Of a stretch of DNA of 64,000 nt, positions 38,203 to 58,061 are shown one piece after another (positions within the stretch are counted from its first letter, which is position 1; each line of letters starts with the position of its first letter). This DNA is from Dictyophora rubrovolvata (taxonomy: Eukaryota > Basidiomycota > Agaricomycetes > Phallales > Phallaceae): positions 1,116,001-1,180,000 of the forward strand of contig CP114123.1 of the NCBI GenBank assembly GCA_029959195.1. Reading direction: 5' to 3'. The notes under the pieces were generated by a model, which was not told the origin of the DNA, made no database searches, and was given only the letters and a program-made list of their open reading frames with translations. Made by a program: the position numbers and the translations under genes.

Positions 38203-40233
38203 ATGAATACAAGCTCAGAAAGATCTCCGTTACTTGGCCAAAACGTAGACTCGGGCGGCGCTGAACCGAACGAGGAATATCTCCAGGAAATTGAAGGAAA
38301 TCTGCCAAATGGGGCTGCTGGCTTAGATCGCGTTGGCCTCCGTTGTCTCTTAATTCAGCATCTCTCGAAGTAAAGAAAACCTATAACTCGTTCCTTCTCA
38401 TTCATTTATATCCTTGTAGTGCATGGACCGACAGATCGGCAGAATTCGCGTTGTATCTATATCTTATTGTTCATTTCAAGGATACCTTGTTGCCATCTTC
38501 TTTACTCGGCTTTGCTATGACAGGTAAGATTCTCCTTTGTCTTCAAGTCTTGTTATCTAATTCATTTTGTTAAGCAACTGGTGTAACCATGTCCCGATAT
38601 GCAGGTTCACTCGTTGACAAATACCGCAAATTGGCCATCGTCCGTTTTTTGATTGCCTCGCAAAAGATATCGTCTGTGATAGCTTATATGTGCTGTGCAA
38701 TTCTACTCGCCTCTCCATCCGAATCATCCTCCTTTTTTGCCTTTGTGACGCCTACGTTTATCTGCCTTCTCTTATCGGCGTGTCTCTTACATTTTTCCAA
38801 CATCGCCGTTTCTATCGCTGTCGAACGCGATTGGGCCTCTTGTATTGCACAAGCTTCAACGTCAGGCACTACTCCAATTACGAATGACCAGCAACTCGCT
38901 CAACTGAATACATACCTTCGCCAAATCAATCTCCTATGCAAACTCTGCGCTCCTTTATTTGTGTCAATGTTGACCGTCAAACTCGATTCATCGGCGTCTT
39001 TCTCAAATTTGCGTGCAGGGATGATGGGACTAGAAAGTTATAAATCCATATGGGTTTTGAGTATTGTTACAGGGCTTTCTTTGGTTTTCGAAATGTACTG
39101 GATAGAGGTCGTGTACCGCAGATTTCCGTCCTTGGCATCTGATCAGGCCCGTAAGGATGCGGAACGGGCAACAACAACATATCGCACCAACGTTGATGAT
39201 GCGACCGATCATATACCTTCTCCATCAACGGCCTCGAATAATATTGTCGGCGTTTCAAACCTTCAAGGATTTCGTACATATATCGAAAATCTGCTCAGTT
39301 TGCACGATTGGCGAGAATTAATCCGATTGCCTGTGTTTTTCTCGTCAGCCTCCATATCATTTCTGTATCTCACTGTTTTATCGTACGTTCCTTGGTCATT
39401 TAATTACCATGCGGATATGTTCAGGCTGTTCTCACTGGTTGTATGTCCACATCAGGTTCGATGGCATAATGGTCGGGTACTTGAAGACGTTGTCCTACTC
39501 TGACGACCTCATAGCCGAAATGCGTGGAATCTGTGTGATCACCGGTCTTCTAGGAACAGTCGTTGCTGCCCCCTTGGAAAGAAAAATCGGATCTGTTCGT
39601 GCGGGTAATTGGAGTATCTGGTAAGTTTCATCATTGTAACCAAATCTTTTTCTTCTTCTTTGGTAGTTGCTTACTATCTGTATATGCAGGTCCATGGTAA
39701 TTTTTCTTATCCCGGTGCTTGTGTCTTTTTACCTTTTTGCACCTACGAATGACTTCTTCGAGTCTAAATCCACGTTGGGATTACTGGGTGGTATACTCTT
39801 GTTCGGAGGCAAGTCTTCAAATATACGTGTCGAAAGCTCAAATCAATATCAATTTCAGGAATGGCTTTGTCTCGGATAGGACTCTGGTCATTCGACCTCA
39901 TCCAGACGAAGCAATTGCAAAACGCGTTGCTCACACATCCTCGTCGGAATACATTAACTGGTCTTCAGTTCACCATGCAAAACGTTCTCAATCTTTTGAA
40001 GTAAATATTCGTCGCGTTTGCTTTTGAATCGCATTTTATAATGTATTAATCAATCTTCTTCTTTTCTTTAAAGATACGTCCTCACGATGGTTCTATATCG
40101 CCCTTCTCAATTTCGTTGGGCTGCGACTGTGTCCTTCGCGAGCGTTTTGACCGGCGCAATCACATACGTGGTTTATGTCAAGAAAGAACGCGGACATGTT
40201 CTTCACCTTGATTGGGTTAAAAAGATGCTGTAA
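38203..40233 (+). CDS. Ferroportin-like iron exporter (SLC40 family)
   Basis: Multi-span membrane protein of the ferroportin family, predicted to move Fe2+ or related metals out of the cytosol across the plasma or an organelle membrane. Exons 38203-38369, 38421-38523, 38575-39382, 39455-39620, 39690-39808, 39859-40000, 40074-40233 give 554 residues, with about ten to twelve hydrophobic segments. Family motifs: WTDRSAEFALYLYLI in helix 1, RYAGSLVDKYRKL, SIAVERDWASCIA, LRQINLLCKLCAPLFVSML and a late FDGIMVGYLKT. The intron 39383-39454 must be removed as one piece to join LTVLS to FDGIM. The intron 39809-39858 has a GC donor. The cytosolic loop at about residues 255-310 is polar and variable. 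No metal-responsive element can be read from the promoter. Confidence 0.88.
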
Positions 40234-40771
40234 ATGGCATATTACTAGCACTCTTGTCGATATCTTTTTCTTATGTATCTACTCGAGTTTACCTAATTAG
40301 ACTGGGTTCCGAGTCGTTCTGCCTTGTAAGCTTGTTCCCTGTTTCGGCTGTATTGGCAATCATTCATCGTTTCTTTGCATCAACAGTGTTTTTATCGACT
40401 TGATTGCTCGGTCATTCTTCCAAAACTTGATGATTTATGTGGAAGGAGCGGTCACGTTTACTGAATTCGGCAGCTATGAGGTCATCCAAGCCATTACGCT
40501 GTTACTATGAGTCCGCGTTTCTACTACGATCCTGGACATACCCTCGGGAACAAACCCAGACTCAAATATCAACGGGAGTACACCAGATCACATGATACAT
40601 ATGTGATGACATCCACTCCATCTAATCGACGTCAGTAAGGATCGTCATAATCCAATTTACCCGGGTAGCAAGCCATCATGAGCAAGACACAGCGAGGTAT
40701 ATATACTCGGGCGGCACTACCATACTTGTTGCAGTCCCCTCCCAAACAAATCAGATATAACCTCACGAAGA
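40234..40771. other. Spacer, no gene seen
   Basis: 3' flank of the ferroportin-like gene and promoter of the small protein that follows. No recognised coding sequence. Confidence 0.45.
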
Positions 40772-41504
40772 ATGTATTCCAATACACAACAACAACAACG
40801 ACAGAACGCACATCTAGATCGGCTTCGAGACGATTTACCCACGCACGAGAGCCCGTTTGGAACGGATTTCAAACCTACTCACGGTGGTGCTGGAAGTTTA
40901 CCTGGTGGGCGTGACGAGAGTGGTGTCGCCAGATTGCCAGATGAAATAGCGCAAGAAGGTAGAGGGGGGTTTAGCAACAATAACAACATCCCGGGTGCGA
41001 CGCAGCCTGTAGGCACTGGCACCGGTCAGACGTTTGGTGCCGCCGGATTACCAGCCTATGAAAGAACGCAAGAAGGTGGAGGGTATAATGATAATAATAA
41101 GTTGAACAGTACTATCCCCGGTACGAAGCAGCCTGTGAGCACCGGTCAGACGTACGAGACGTCTCGTTTTCAGGAAATTCCGGGCCAACGGGAGAGCGCG
41201 GATGAGAGAATTCCTGGAACGTATGGTTATGGTAAAGGCTTCTCGAGTTTTTGTTTTTGTTAGGGCTGCTTTTTTGACTTGTTTTTTATTTTATTTTAGA
41301 TCCTCGTACTCAGGATAATCAGGATAATCAGCGTCCGTCACGGGTTGAGCAGACTGACGGCGACATAGGGCACGATGAGAAAGTATGGTATATCGTTTTT
41401 AGCACACGAATTACGCGCTGATATGTTTTTGGTGATATTAGCCTTCTTTGACTCAAAAAGTTAAACAAGGAATAAAGGATATGACTTCGGGTCTCAAAAA
41501 ATAA
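40772..41504 (+). CDS. Small hydrophilic protein of unknown function
   Basis: Exons 40772-41231, 41300-41382, 41442-41504 give 201 residues. The N-terminus MYSNTQQQQRQNAHLDRLRDDLP is polar. A roughly repeated block follows: GLPAYERTQEGGG / ARLPDEIAQEGRGG, each followed by Asn-rich and then a GT[KQ]QPV-type motif. The C-terminal VKQGIKDMTSGLKK may form an amphipathic helix. No membrane span and no enzyme motif. Composition (Gly, Asn, Gln, Thr) suggests a disordered protein, as seen in stress-related hydrophilins, but that is inference. Confidence 0.7.
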
Positions 41505-41612
41505 GGACGACAAATTTTTTTAATATGTGATCCACTTCTGTACCATTACCATTACATACTGTTTGTTTGTAATTCGAATTATATGATATAAAACGTTTTA
41601 GTTCCTCAATTA

Positions 41613-43055
41613 TTAGAAGAGACCTCGAAAGATTCCTCTTGCTACGCCTCTGACAGTGCCTCTTTCAAATCCACGAACGAGTCTACGCTCAGAACCACTC
41701 AGGGTACTCTCATGACCATCGGAACCTCGAAGAGCCCATTTGCCCCTGCCCCTTCCCCTGCCCCTTCCTAGAGTTGCAGCAGCATTATGAGGACCAATTT
41801 GAAAGTGTGTTCCTCCCGCAACAGGTGTTGGTGCATTATTAGACTTGCCCTGTCTCTTTCCCAATACGTGAACGATCGCTCTCCATACATCGTGAACATT
41901 CGTTAGTACCGCATCTACGGGTTGTGCGGGAAATGCAGTTCGAAGGATAGGAACTCCGACGAATGAAGTGTTTGTGTGTGGATCGTGAAGTGAATAGTTT
42001 TCGAGGCGGATTTTCCAGGTCTTTGGTGGATTAGATCGGATTTAGTGGTAATATTTTGGGAGAGAGACGACAGGTAATAACATACGGTGTAGCTGTAATC
42101 GGGGTTGGCACGCATTTCGAAGACGAGCCATTGGATGAATGAGCTTCGGGTTAAAACTGGAATGTCTGACGCTGTGCGCTATGTATGTGTGACAAAGGAT
42201 CAAAATTAACGGGAGTTGATCAAGGTGTTGCAGAGTCAGTGGCATTGCATACCGTAAATGGTATACCGGCGATAGTCAAAAACCGCGTCAATCGAAATAG
42301 CATTCGAGGTGTCTAAAAAGATGAAGGTTTGTGGATTCAGGCAGTTTGTGCTTTTTATTTTGACTCGGAGCCGGACTTACGAATACGACATTCCGAATGC
42401 TTGGATCAGAGGCTCGTGCGAGAGCTAGTGGATCGAGAAATTCCGAGAGAGTTAGTTGGGTGAATAAGACGTCAGCTAGACGGCAAAGAGTATCGGATGG
42501 ATACAGTCCGTCAACCAAAAGCCTAGTAGGCACTGAGCTCGGGTCCCGGGAAAGGTGATGGTCAGTGACTCGTCGAGAGGGAACTTACTTATCATAGTGA
42601 CGATATGCACTGGCAGGTGCTGCATATGCTATGTAAATGAAAAGATTTTCCTACGGGAAAATTGAATTCATACCAGTAGGACTAGCCTGAGTATCTGAGA
42701 AAGTATCGGGTCGAGTTTCCCTTCGAACATGTGGTGGACCGTACCCAGTGACTGGACTGCCAGGATCCGGACCAGCCTGAGAATGGTTTACTAGTAAGTC
42801 AGTGCCCGCACTGTTAGTCGGTTTTGTACCGGTTGGTGTTATAGGCGGAGAACCTGCAATCTGAGCCTGAGGATGGGTCGGAAATGGTATTTCGGGAGCA
42901 AAGCTCGAAATTTCTGATGTAGTGGCGAGGAGTCGGAGCTCTCCCGGATTGGCACTGGCGGCTTCCGCTGTAAACTCGGAAAGACAACTTTCGTATGAAG
43001 GAAGTTCGTCGTCGTCGTCGTCGTCGTGCTCCTCCAATGTGCTCATGTAGGACAT
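41613..43055 (-). CDS. Hypothetical protein with RGG-type C-terminus
   Basis: Exons in reading order: 43055-42674, 42628-42589, 42522-42381, 42312-42253, 42178-42086, 42020-41613, giving 374 residues. The in-frame ATG at 43055 is used; the open frame extends upstream only to a GTG. The N-terminus has a run of Asp (coded by a GTC-type triplet repeat near 43005-43026) and LPSYESC, similar to LPxY adaptor motifs. The middle, VDGLYPSDTLCRLADVLFTQ and SSFIQWLVFEMRANP, looks globular. The C-terminus has GRGRGRGRG and scattered RG, as in RNA-binding RGG boxes. I do not recognise the family. It lies head to tail with ribose-5-phosphate isomerase. Confidence 0.72.
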
Positions 43056-43244
43056 GGGGATATGCGAGGAAATGGAAGACTCGAAGCTATGCACGCGAGA
43101 AGGATATGTTACAAATATGGTTTGGTGGGAAAGTAAAAGTTCTCATTGTTACGGATGAAGATTATTATCAAAATTACAACAGAACCATAAAATACATTAG
43201 TCTCTGAGCTCCATCCAACCCATAGTATAACTAAGATAAACTGG

Positions 43245-44526
43245 TTAAAGCTGGAGGTTCGTGGTTGTCCCGTTTTTGGACCGTATTGTTACAGAGCCAT
43301 CCTTTTCAAAACATCAATACGGAAAGAGCTCCTCTAGATTAACTGAACACACCTCGTTTCCGAAATAAGCCGCCTCGGCGATATCACAAAAAAGACCAAC
43401 TTCGACAACTCCTGTGAGCATTTTTATTTGTTGAGAGATCTGAAGGATTCGTTATGAGATATATGTCCATGATTTTATAGCTTGCGCTCGCTACTCGGCG
43501 CACCTTGTGAGGGTCTTTGAGTAGCTCGGGAGGAAAGGGTGCGTCAATCACGAAATTGCCATTGTCTGAAACAACGGGACCAGCTTTCCTCAGTGCCATA
43601 CGTAAAGCAGCATTTGGCTGAAATTCAGAAAATCATAATTAAATGGATGGCCATTGGTTGGATTAATGAGAGTCGCACCGATCCGAGCAGTCTGAGATTC
43701 TGAAGGACTTTTACGTAGGCGAACGGAACGACTTCGACAGGTACTCCTGGTTTATACTGTAAAATTTGGTTTGGCATATATTGTTGTACACAACAGATGA
43801 AAAAGGCTCATTCATACCGATGTACCCAATACACTCGAGTTCTTCCTGTAATCCGCGACAACAATCCACCTAATGATGAAAGATTAGAGGTTCTTGAATG
43901 TGTTTGTTTTACAAGGCTAACGTTCTCGCAGCTTCGGCTAGTACTTTCTCCCGTAGATGACATGCTCCTCCGCCTTTGATACAATTCAGTTCTTTGTCGA
44001 CTCTAATGAATAGAAGTCACAGTTTAGGCGAATACCAGAATATAGTTTCAGAAATGATTGATGTATACTCATCAGCACCATCGATTGTAACATCGATAAG
44101 AGGGTATTGGTCCACATCGCCCAGTTTCAGTCCACCTCGAACAATGAGTTCTTTGGACTGAAAGCCTGGAGAAAAATAAGAGATGAGAGTAGTATAGGGC
44201 TCGCGAGTGTGCGTTACCAGTGGGAATGAAAACTCTTGTCGAGTTGATTTCTGGTCCATGTTCCAAGATACGATCAATAACATAGGGTACCGTTGAACCT
44301 GCTGTGAATGAGATGGTGTGGACGTGTTTCTCAATATCCATCTTCACCTGAGCCAATGCCGATTATCTACAACAATATTGGTTTAACCCTTAAACAAACG
44401 AAACATTTTTTTGTAAAAAAAAAAGGCACTTGCTTTGTGTTCAGGAAGGATATGCCGATCAACGGCAGCGAATGCTGCCAGACGCTTTGCGCTTTCAACA
44501 GAGGGTATACCGTTTGGGATTGACAT
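43245..44526 (-). CDS. rki1: Ribose-5-phosphate isomerase A
   Basis: Interconverts ribose 5-phosphate and ribulose 5-phosphate in the pentose phosphate pathway, in the cytosol. Exons in reading order: 44526-44434, 44366-44348, 44301-44218, 44165-44069, 44002-43922, 43869-43818, 43756-43679, 43617-43504, 43439-43353, 43301-43245, giving 253 residues, the usual length. Motifs: [30 protein letters not shown] (the phosphate loop, where GSGS is usual), [46 protein letters not shown] and [11 protein letters not shown]. The phosphate loop is coded by a 19-nt exon; the intron before it (44433-44367) has a GC donor. An in-frame ATG at 44643 could add 39 residues rich in Ser and Arg; the start at 44526 matches the family. 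Confidence 0.95.
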
Positions 44527-44997
44527 GGAGCGGAGTGAGAACTTTCCAAGGCGAGTCGTCTCAGACGGTGAGCGATGAAGCTGGGAACAACAAGTTGACA
44601 GCAGTATTGATGATGACAACGCCTTGGCGGTCTTCAAGTTCATCTATAGGCGTCCAATTGTACTCAATGTGATGACAATACTCGGAGTTGACAAGTTTAG
44701 ACCTTTAGACCCGGGTAAGTCGGGTGCTGTGTATGGCGCGATTAATAATTAGTCCGACATTGTTCGCCACCCCTGTTTACATCCCGAAGGTCGATATTAC
44801 TAGTAACGCATCTCTATTCCATTTGCATTCTGCATTCTCCAGTGTACACCCAGCCAGAAGGAAACGATGGAAACGATAAAAATTAAAAATAACACTCAGT
44901 GTCCTAGTAACAGTAGTCACATGTTCACAGGTCGAATTAAAGAGAAAAGTAGACATCGAACTAGAGGCAATGATAGGAGAACTAGCATCATAAATAC

Positions 44998-45265
44998 CAA
45001 CAAACGTCTCCTCCGGTACGACACTCGAATGATCCCGCACTCACAACACGCTCAATTCTATAACATTCAAGACATTGAAACAATCTCCTCTCCGGCATTC
45101 CAATTCTAACTAATTTCCGCACGGAGCGTGCGGTAGACTAGAGCAGTTTTATGTCCCGATGAGAAAGTATGCGGGTCTGTGAGCTTTTTGTCGTCCATGT
45201 CATCGCACCTGGACCCGTATGGTTTCTTTTTTGAAAGAGCTATGTAGTACCGAAGACTGTGTGTG
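44998..45265 (-). pseudogene. Relic of the serine-rich gene (7285-10251 family)
   Basis: Read on the minus strand, this stretch follows the serine-rich gene at about 8841-9154. MDDKKLTDPH parallels MDEKKTKDPH, LRAEI parallels LRAEI, and the bases gtaccggaggagacgt are identical in both. Between these anchors the bases agree by eye at roughly 60-70 percent with small gaps, and the reading frame changes several times with stops, so it cannot code. No earlier or later parts of the gene were recognised nearby. It is a decayed fragment of a second copy. Confidence 0.7.
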
Positions 45266-45815
45266 GGATGAGGGTGATCAAGCCTGGTAGTGAGGATTGA
45301 ACGGAGATGGCGTGGCATATATGAAAAGACAACGGAGGTTTATGTTCATCTCAAAATAGTGCGCGATGGAATGGAGAGTGGAGTGCCTAATTTCCTTGCA
45401 TGTCACGGTGTCGGGGAGGGAAATGGAAAGATTGAAGCTGCAGCAAAACCTATGCGTTTCCCCTCCAGAAAGTCGTCCAAAAGCTGTTTAGTTTAATTAT
45501 ATCACGGCGACGGAAGAAGATTCGTGTTGTTCAAGTATCATAGTAGCTTGTAGAGTACGAATGTTAAATGATAGGAGCATATTGAAATCTGCTATGCATC
45601 TCTTTAATTCGATAAATTCAAGCTGTACACGGTCACCGAGCGTCGTGGTCGTGCACTGTGGACTGTCCATTGACATTTAATCGTTAACGAGTGTAGATAC
45701 GAGACTGTTTGACTTTTAAACCCCGACACCTTTGGCCGGTGGCGAATACTGAAGAGGATTTCATCAGTTTCTAACCTCCCAGCTTTATCATCTTGTCTCA
45801 CCAGGTCGCACGAAC
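45266..45815. other. Upstream of the Prp2 gene
   Basis: No recognised coding sequence. This holds the promoter and leader of the helicase gene starting at 45816. Confidence 0.4.
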
Positions 45816-49744
<3,929 letters not shown>

Positions 49745-49969
49745 AAACAAAAACGGAGTTTTTTATAAATAATAAATTAAAACATGTTCATTGTGTTCAT
49801 CGGTTTCTTTGTTTCTGTATTATTACTGTTACATTTGATCGCATTGCGACACGCGCAACTCAGGCTGATTTGTATGCTTATTCTTGGATTTTTACTTTAC
49901 TCTTGCTGTAAGAAATATAATACCGTTAGTCGATTCAAAAATCAAGATAGGATAAAGGGTCGAAACATA

Positions 49970-50471
49970 CTAGAAGGCTACGTGATCTTTGATGTTGGCA
50001 GCTGCGTCCTTGGGGCTTGGGTAGTACCTGATTCAAGTTGGCATGACGTTCAATAATACTGATTTGAATGACCGTTCCGGCGAGTAAACACTCACCACGC
50101 AACGTCATGAACAGCCTTGTTGCCAACTTTGACGTTGTAGTACTTTGCGACACTATCGAAAAGGTTATTGACCGACACAGCTGTCCGAGACTAACAAGAC
50201 ATACCCTTTCCAGGGACAAGTGGTTCTAGATACGTTGCGCAATAAACATGTCAGTTTGCCCTAGGGTGACCGTAACAATGCCATTGACGTACGAAGTAGA
50301 AGAATCCTTAGTTAACAGATGAGAGATAGAGTCAGGAGGGAAATAGTAGTTGCCTTCGACAACAACAGTGTTGTTGGATCTGAAATGCGTCAGGAATTAA
50401 AGTGAGATGTACGCTGACGAGACGGTGACACACTCGGCGAGGACGGTTCCTTCTAAAATAGCTTTAACCAT
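49970..50471 (-). CDS. DUF427 domain protein
   Basis: Compact protein of 86 residues made only of the DUF427 domain. Exons in reading order: 50471-50434, 50379-50293, 50225-50205, 50152-50096, 50027-49970. Motifs: MVKAILEGTVLAES, VVVEGNYYFPPDSI, TTCPWKGVAKYYNVKVGNKAVHDVAWYYPSPKDAA and the end IKDHVAF, all typical of the family. Exon 3 has only 21 bases and codes the TTCPWKG core. Such proteins occur in bacteria and fungi; their biochemical role is not established. No gene of this size would be found without splicing, since no open frame covers it. Confidence 0.85.
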
Positions 50472-50558
50472 GTTGTTAGTCGAGTTGAGAGTTGACTCGA
50501 TCCGAGAGTTTGAGAGTTAATATTGAGTTGAAACGTCGGACGTGGTCTCAAATCAGTC

Positions 50559-50567
50559 TTATATATA
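50559..50567 (-). promoter_or_regulatory. TATA box of the DUF427 gene
   Basis: Read on the minus strand: TATATATAA, about 88-96 bases upstream of the ATG at 50471. Confidence 0.45.
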
Positions 50568-51812
50568 GTCATGTTGAATAGGATTGGTCATAGACATGAT
50601 TGCTTAGTAAATTTGTCATGCAATTATGGCGTTATCGACTCCGCGATATGATCTCAGATCTGAATCAGTGTCTGTTCGTCAAGGGAGTTCCAAATTGATT
50701 GATAAGTGTGTGATGCCTGTGTAAATTGTCATAATAGTAAGACTTGCTTGTCGTAATAATACTACACCCTACTACACCCGTATTAATTAGGTGATATAGA
50801 CAAGTTTACGTCGGATCAGCGCGTCAATCAACTACGTAGATGATCAAAATCCCTAGTGACTGTGTGAATAAACTTAGACTTGAAATCCGTGTTTCTCTCG
50901 GAATATAGTCCGAAACATGGCCACCGATTATGTCAGGTCATTTTGGTACAACTTTAAATTGTGTTGCTGCAACCAGTGATCAGAACAATTTCCCAGCCTG
51001 CTGGCAAGTGAACAAATCCAAAGTGTTGAAACATTGGTTGCGATGACAACTTGAAGGAACTTGGAGTAAACCTGACGGTGAGATGCAAGCTGCGGAATTT
51101 TTTTTATCACGGAGTCGTCGCGTATGTTTTTTCTCCGATACCTAGCAATTACATATGGTTATGGCCATCGTTCAGTCTGCGATCCGAACTTTGAAGATGC
51201 CACCGTTTGCACGATGCGTCCTGGCCACATCAAAACAATACAACCGGAAGCAATTATTCCTAAGGTCACGGTCATCGTCATGATGATTGCGGTCCCGTTA
51301 TGATAAGATACCAGCATTGCAGTGTCCCCACAGTGAAACCTGACTTAACAGACTCCAACTCGACTCGGGCAATTTTCCTAAAGCTTGGGTCAAACCCTGT
51401 TTCATTAAAAAATAAAAAGTATGAACGGTAACTTCGTGGAGAGAACAACTCAAGTTATGGTCGACACAGTTTGCGAATTGCAGACTCACCGGAGCGATGA
51501 AAGCCAGCATCGAGTATTCGAATTGATAATCGGGAATTTAAGGAATTTAAGCTTACCTGACCCGATGTTTCCAAGTTCCATCAAGTACCATATCATTTTC
51601 TCAACAAAGCACTCGAAGATGAGATGAAGAAACAACACGTCTATGAATGGCTTATCCTTTCGATCTTTCAAGGGTTTGCTACGTATGTATGCATACGTCT
51701 CAAGTTTTTGTACGTGCATTGGTGCCCTGCTCCAAAAACAAACGTTTCTAAGAGCCGCGCGTGTCTTTCGTTTCCGCGATATCGTGCTTCAGATCTTCAA
51801 AAGTACTATACA
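50568..51812. other. Spacer between DUF427 and tubulin cofactor D, no gene seen
   Basis: Both strands hold only short unrelated frames. No motif or relic was recognised. Confidence 0.45.
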
Positions 51813-56366
<4,554 letters not shown>

Positions 56367-56560
56367 GAGATATTTCTTACAAAATTACAAGTTAGTTATG
56401 TCATTTTTTTGGGACAGTTTGCCAACCTTTTAAGTGTCCAATGGGTCGTCGCGAGCGTTCATGAATGTTCACTGTCCAATGCCACAGGGATGAGGGATGG
56501 GCCAGCGTGACCGTCACTTAAAACGCGCTCCTCCTCCAGTTCATCTACATATTTTCGGCT

Positions 56561-57878
56561 ATGGATCCGCAAGATGACGCGGGATTTGCTGAACAGGACA
56601 ATTTGGATTACGAAGACGGAAGTGAGGAAGATGAGGAAGATGACTTTCTGCCAAGTCGACGGAAATATAGCGACGAGGACGATGCAGGCGACGGCAATGA
56701 AGAAGAAATTCCTGCAAAGCGACAACGTTATTCGCCGTCCGTATCAAATGGCCATTCTACTCAAATGCCGCCATTCGAAAAACCAAAGCATACCCTTTCT
56801 GCATCGCATTCGCATGCATTAGTTCCTCCAGGCGCCAAACCAGCTCTCGAACACTCCATTATAAACGTTGAGCCTATCGATGAATTTATCAAAGAAGTTG
56901 CCGATTTCATTCATCGTTTGATTGCAAACAGAAGACAGCACGTCGAAATAGAAGCTAAAATTGGCGTGTTGAAGGACTCAACAGGCCAAAGAATTCGATT
57001 GCCAGTAACCACTGAAACGAGTAAGTTCAGCTTTGCAAGTCCACGCGTTTCCCCCCCTTTACGACCCTTTCCTAAAGTAATATTATCTGAAGCAATACCT
57101 GTTCGCTTCGAGTCGAATATGTCTGCCGTATGTCTTGCCCTGGTCAGTGCACTGATCGTATTGAAACCTGCTTCTCACAGAGCCAACACCACAATTTCAA
57201 TACATTACTCAATAAGCTCGGTATTCCTCCAAGTGGATCTGAAACTCCACGAACACCTCTCAAATATTCGCATACAAAACATATTGATACCTTTTACGCT
57301 TCTCCGGACAATCCTCATGACAAACTGCGTGTTACAACGGATGAGACTACCGGAAAATTCATCCAATCAATCAAAAAAGTTCGATTAGGAGATCTCAATA
57401 TTTACAGTCCGAAAAGGAACGCCGACTGGAGGATTAGTGTTAACCTGGAAATTCCTTGTAACGTGCCATTTTTTCACTCTGTTGCGGCTGTACTTAAAAT
57501 ACGTTGTAGCGCCACAGCCAACCGGGCCACCCCTTTTTACCAGAAAAAAAGACCGAATGACCTATACACACCAGTACTGCAATGTCGATCTAACGCAAGT
57601 ACGTCAAACCATGGGTCCAGCCGCTCAGGTGTGTACATTCTTTTCCAGGTTTATTCCCTACTAAAACACCCATTCTTTGTACCCGTAAGCCTGTCGTATT
57701 ACATGAGTTAGAACTTGAATATAATCCAACAGCGATGCCAGTTCTTTTACATGCGGCGTCAATGCGTAATAGCACTTCTCCCCCCGATCATGAGTTTGAT
57801 GAGCTCATCCGGATCTTTGTCAACAATGCCCGGATACTAGTTAGGAATGCCAATGGTGCCTGGGAACCTGGACGATGA
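56561..57878 (+). CDS. mRNA 5'-triphosphatase (Cet1/Pct1 type)
   Basis: First enzyme of mRNA capping; it removes the gamma phosphate from nascent RNA in the nucleus. Exons 56561-57020, 57078-57127, 57181-57457, 57510-57628, 57690-57878 give 364 residues. The N-terminal 100 residues are acidic, then polar with a basic KRQR patch. The CYTH/TTM tunnel fold follows: HVEIEAKIGVL (metal-binding glutamates on strand 1), RFESNMS, KHIDTFYA, KLRVTTDETTGKF, KKVRLGDLNIY, DWRISVNLEIP, RKKDRMTYTH, VDLTQV and the late ELELEYNP, the second set of metal-binding glutamates. The metal-dependent fungal enzyme differs from the animal type. It shares a 194-base divergent promoter with tubulin cofactor D. Confidence 0.93.
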
Positions 57879-58061
57879 TTTGACAACGAATAATTAAGTA
57901 TGTCAATATATTTCTATATAGGTATACTAATAACCAAGTGTTTAGCTTATAATCATCTAATCAAAACAGCTGATTCGTCAGCGAAAACGCTCTCCTCAGA
58001 CACTAGATTTCGGCCCTCTTATGTTTATTATTAAAACCGATTCGGCGACTTTCCCGTGAGG

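Noticed and set aside
39400-39454. Extra exon in the ferroportin-like gene (CSGCSHWLYVHI)
   Set aside because: Family alignment needs LTVLS joined directly to FDGIM, so this stretch is intron.
44302-44347. Altered phosphate loop ([10 protein letters not shown]) in ribose-5-phosphate isomerase
   Set aside because: This reading comes from treating intron sequence as coding. The 19-nt exon at 44348-44366 restores IIGIGSAGST.
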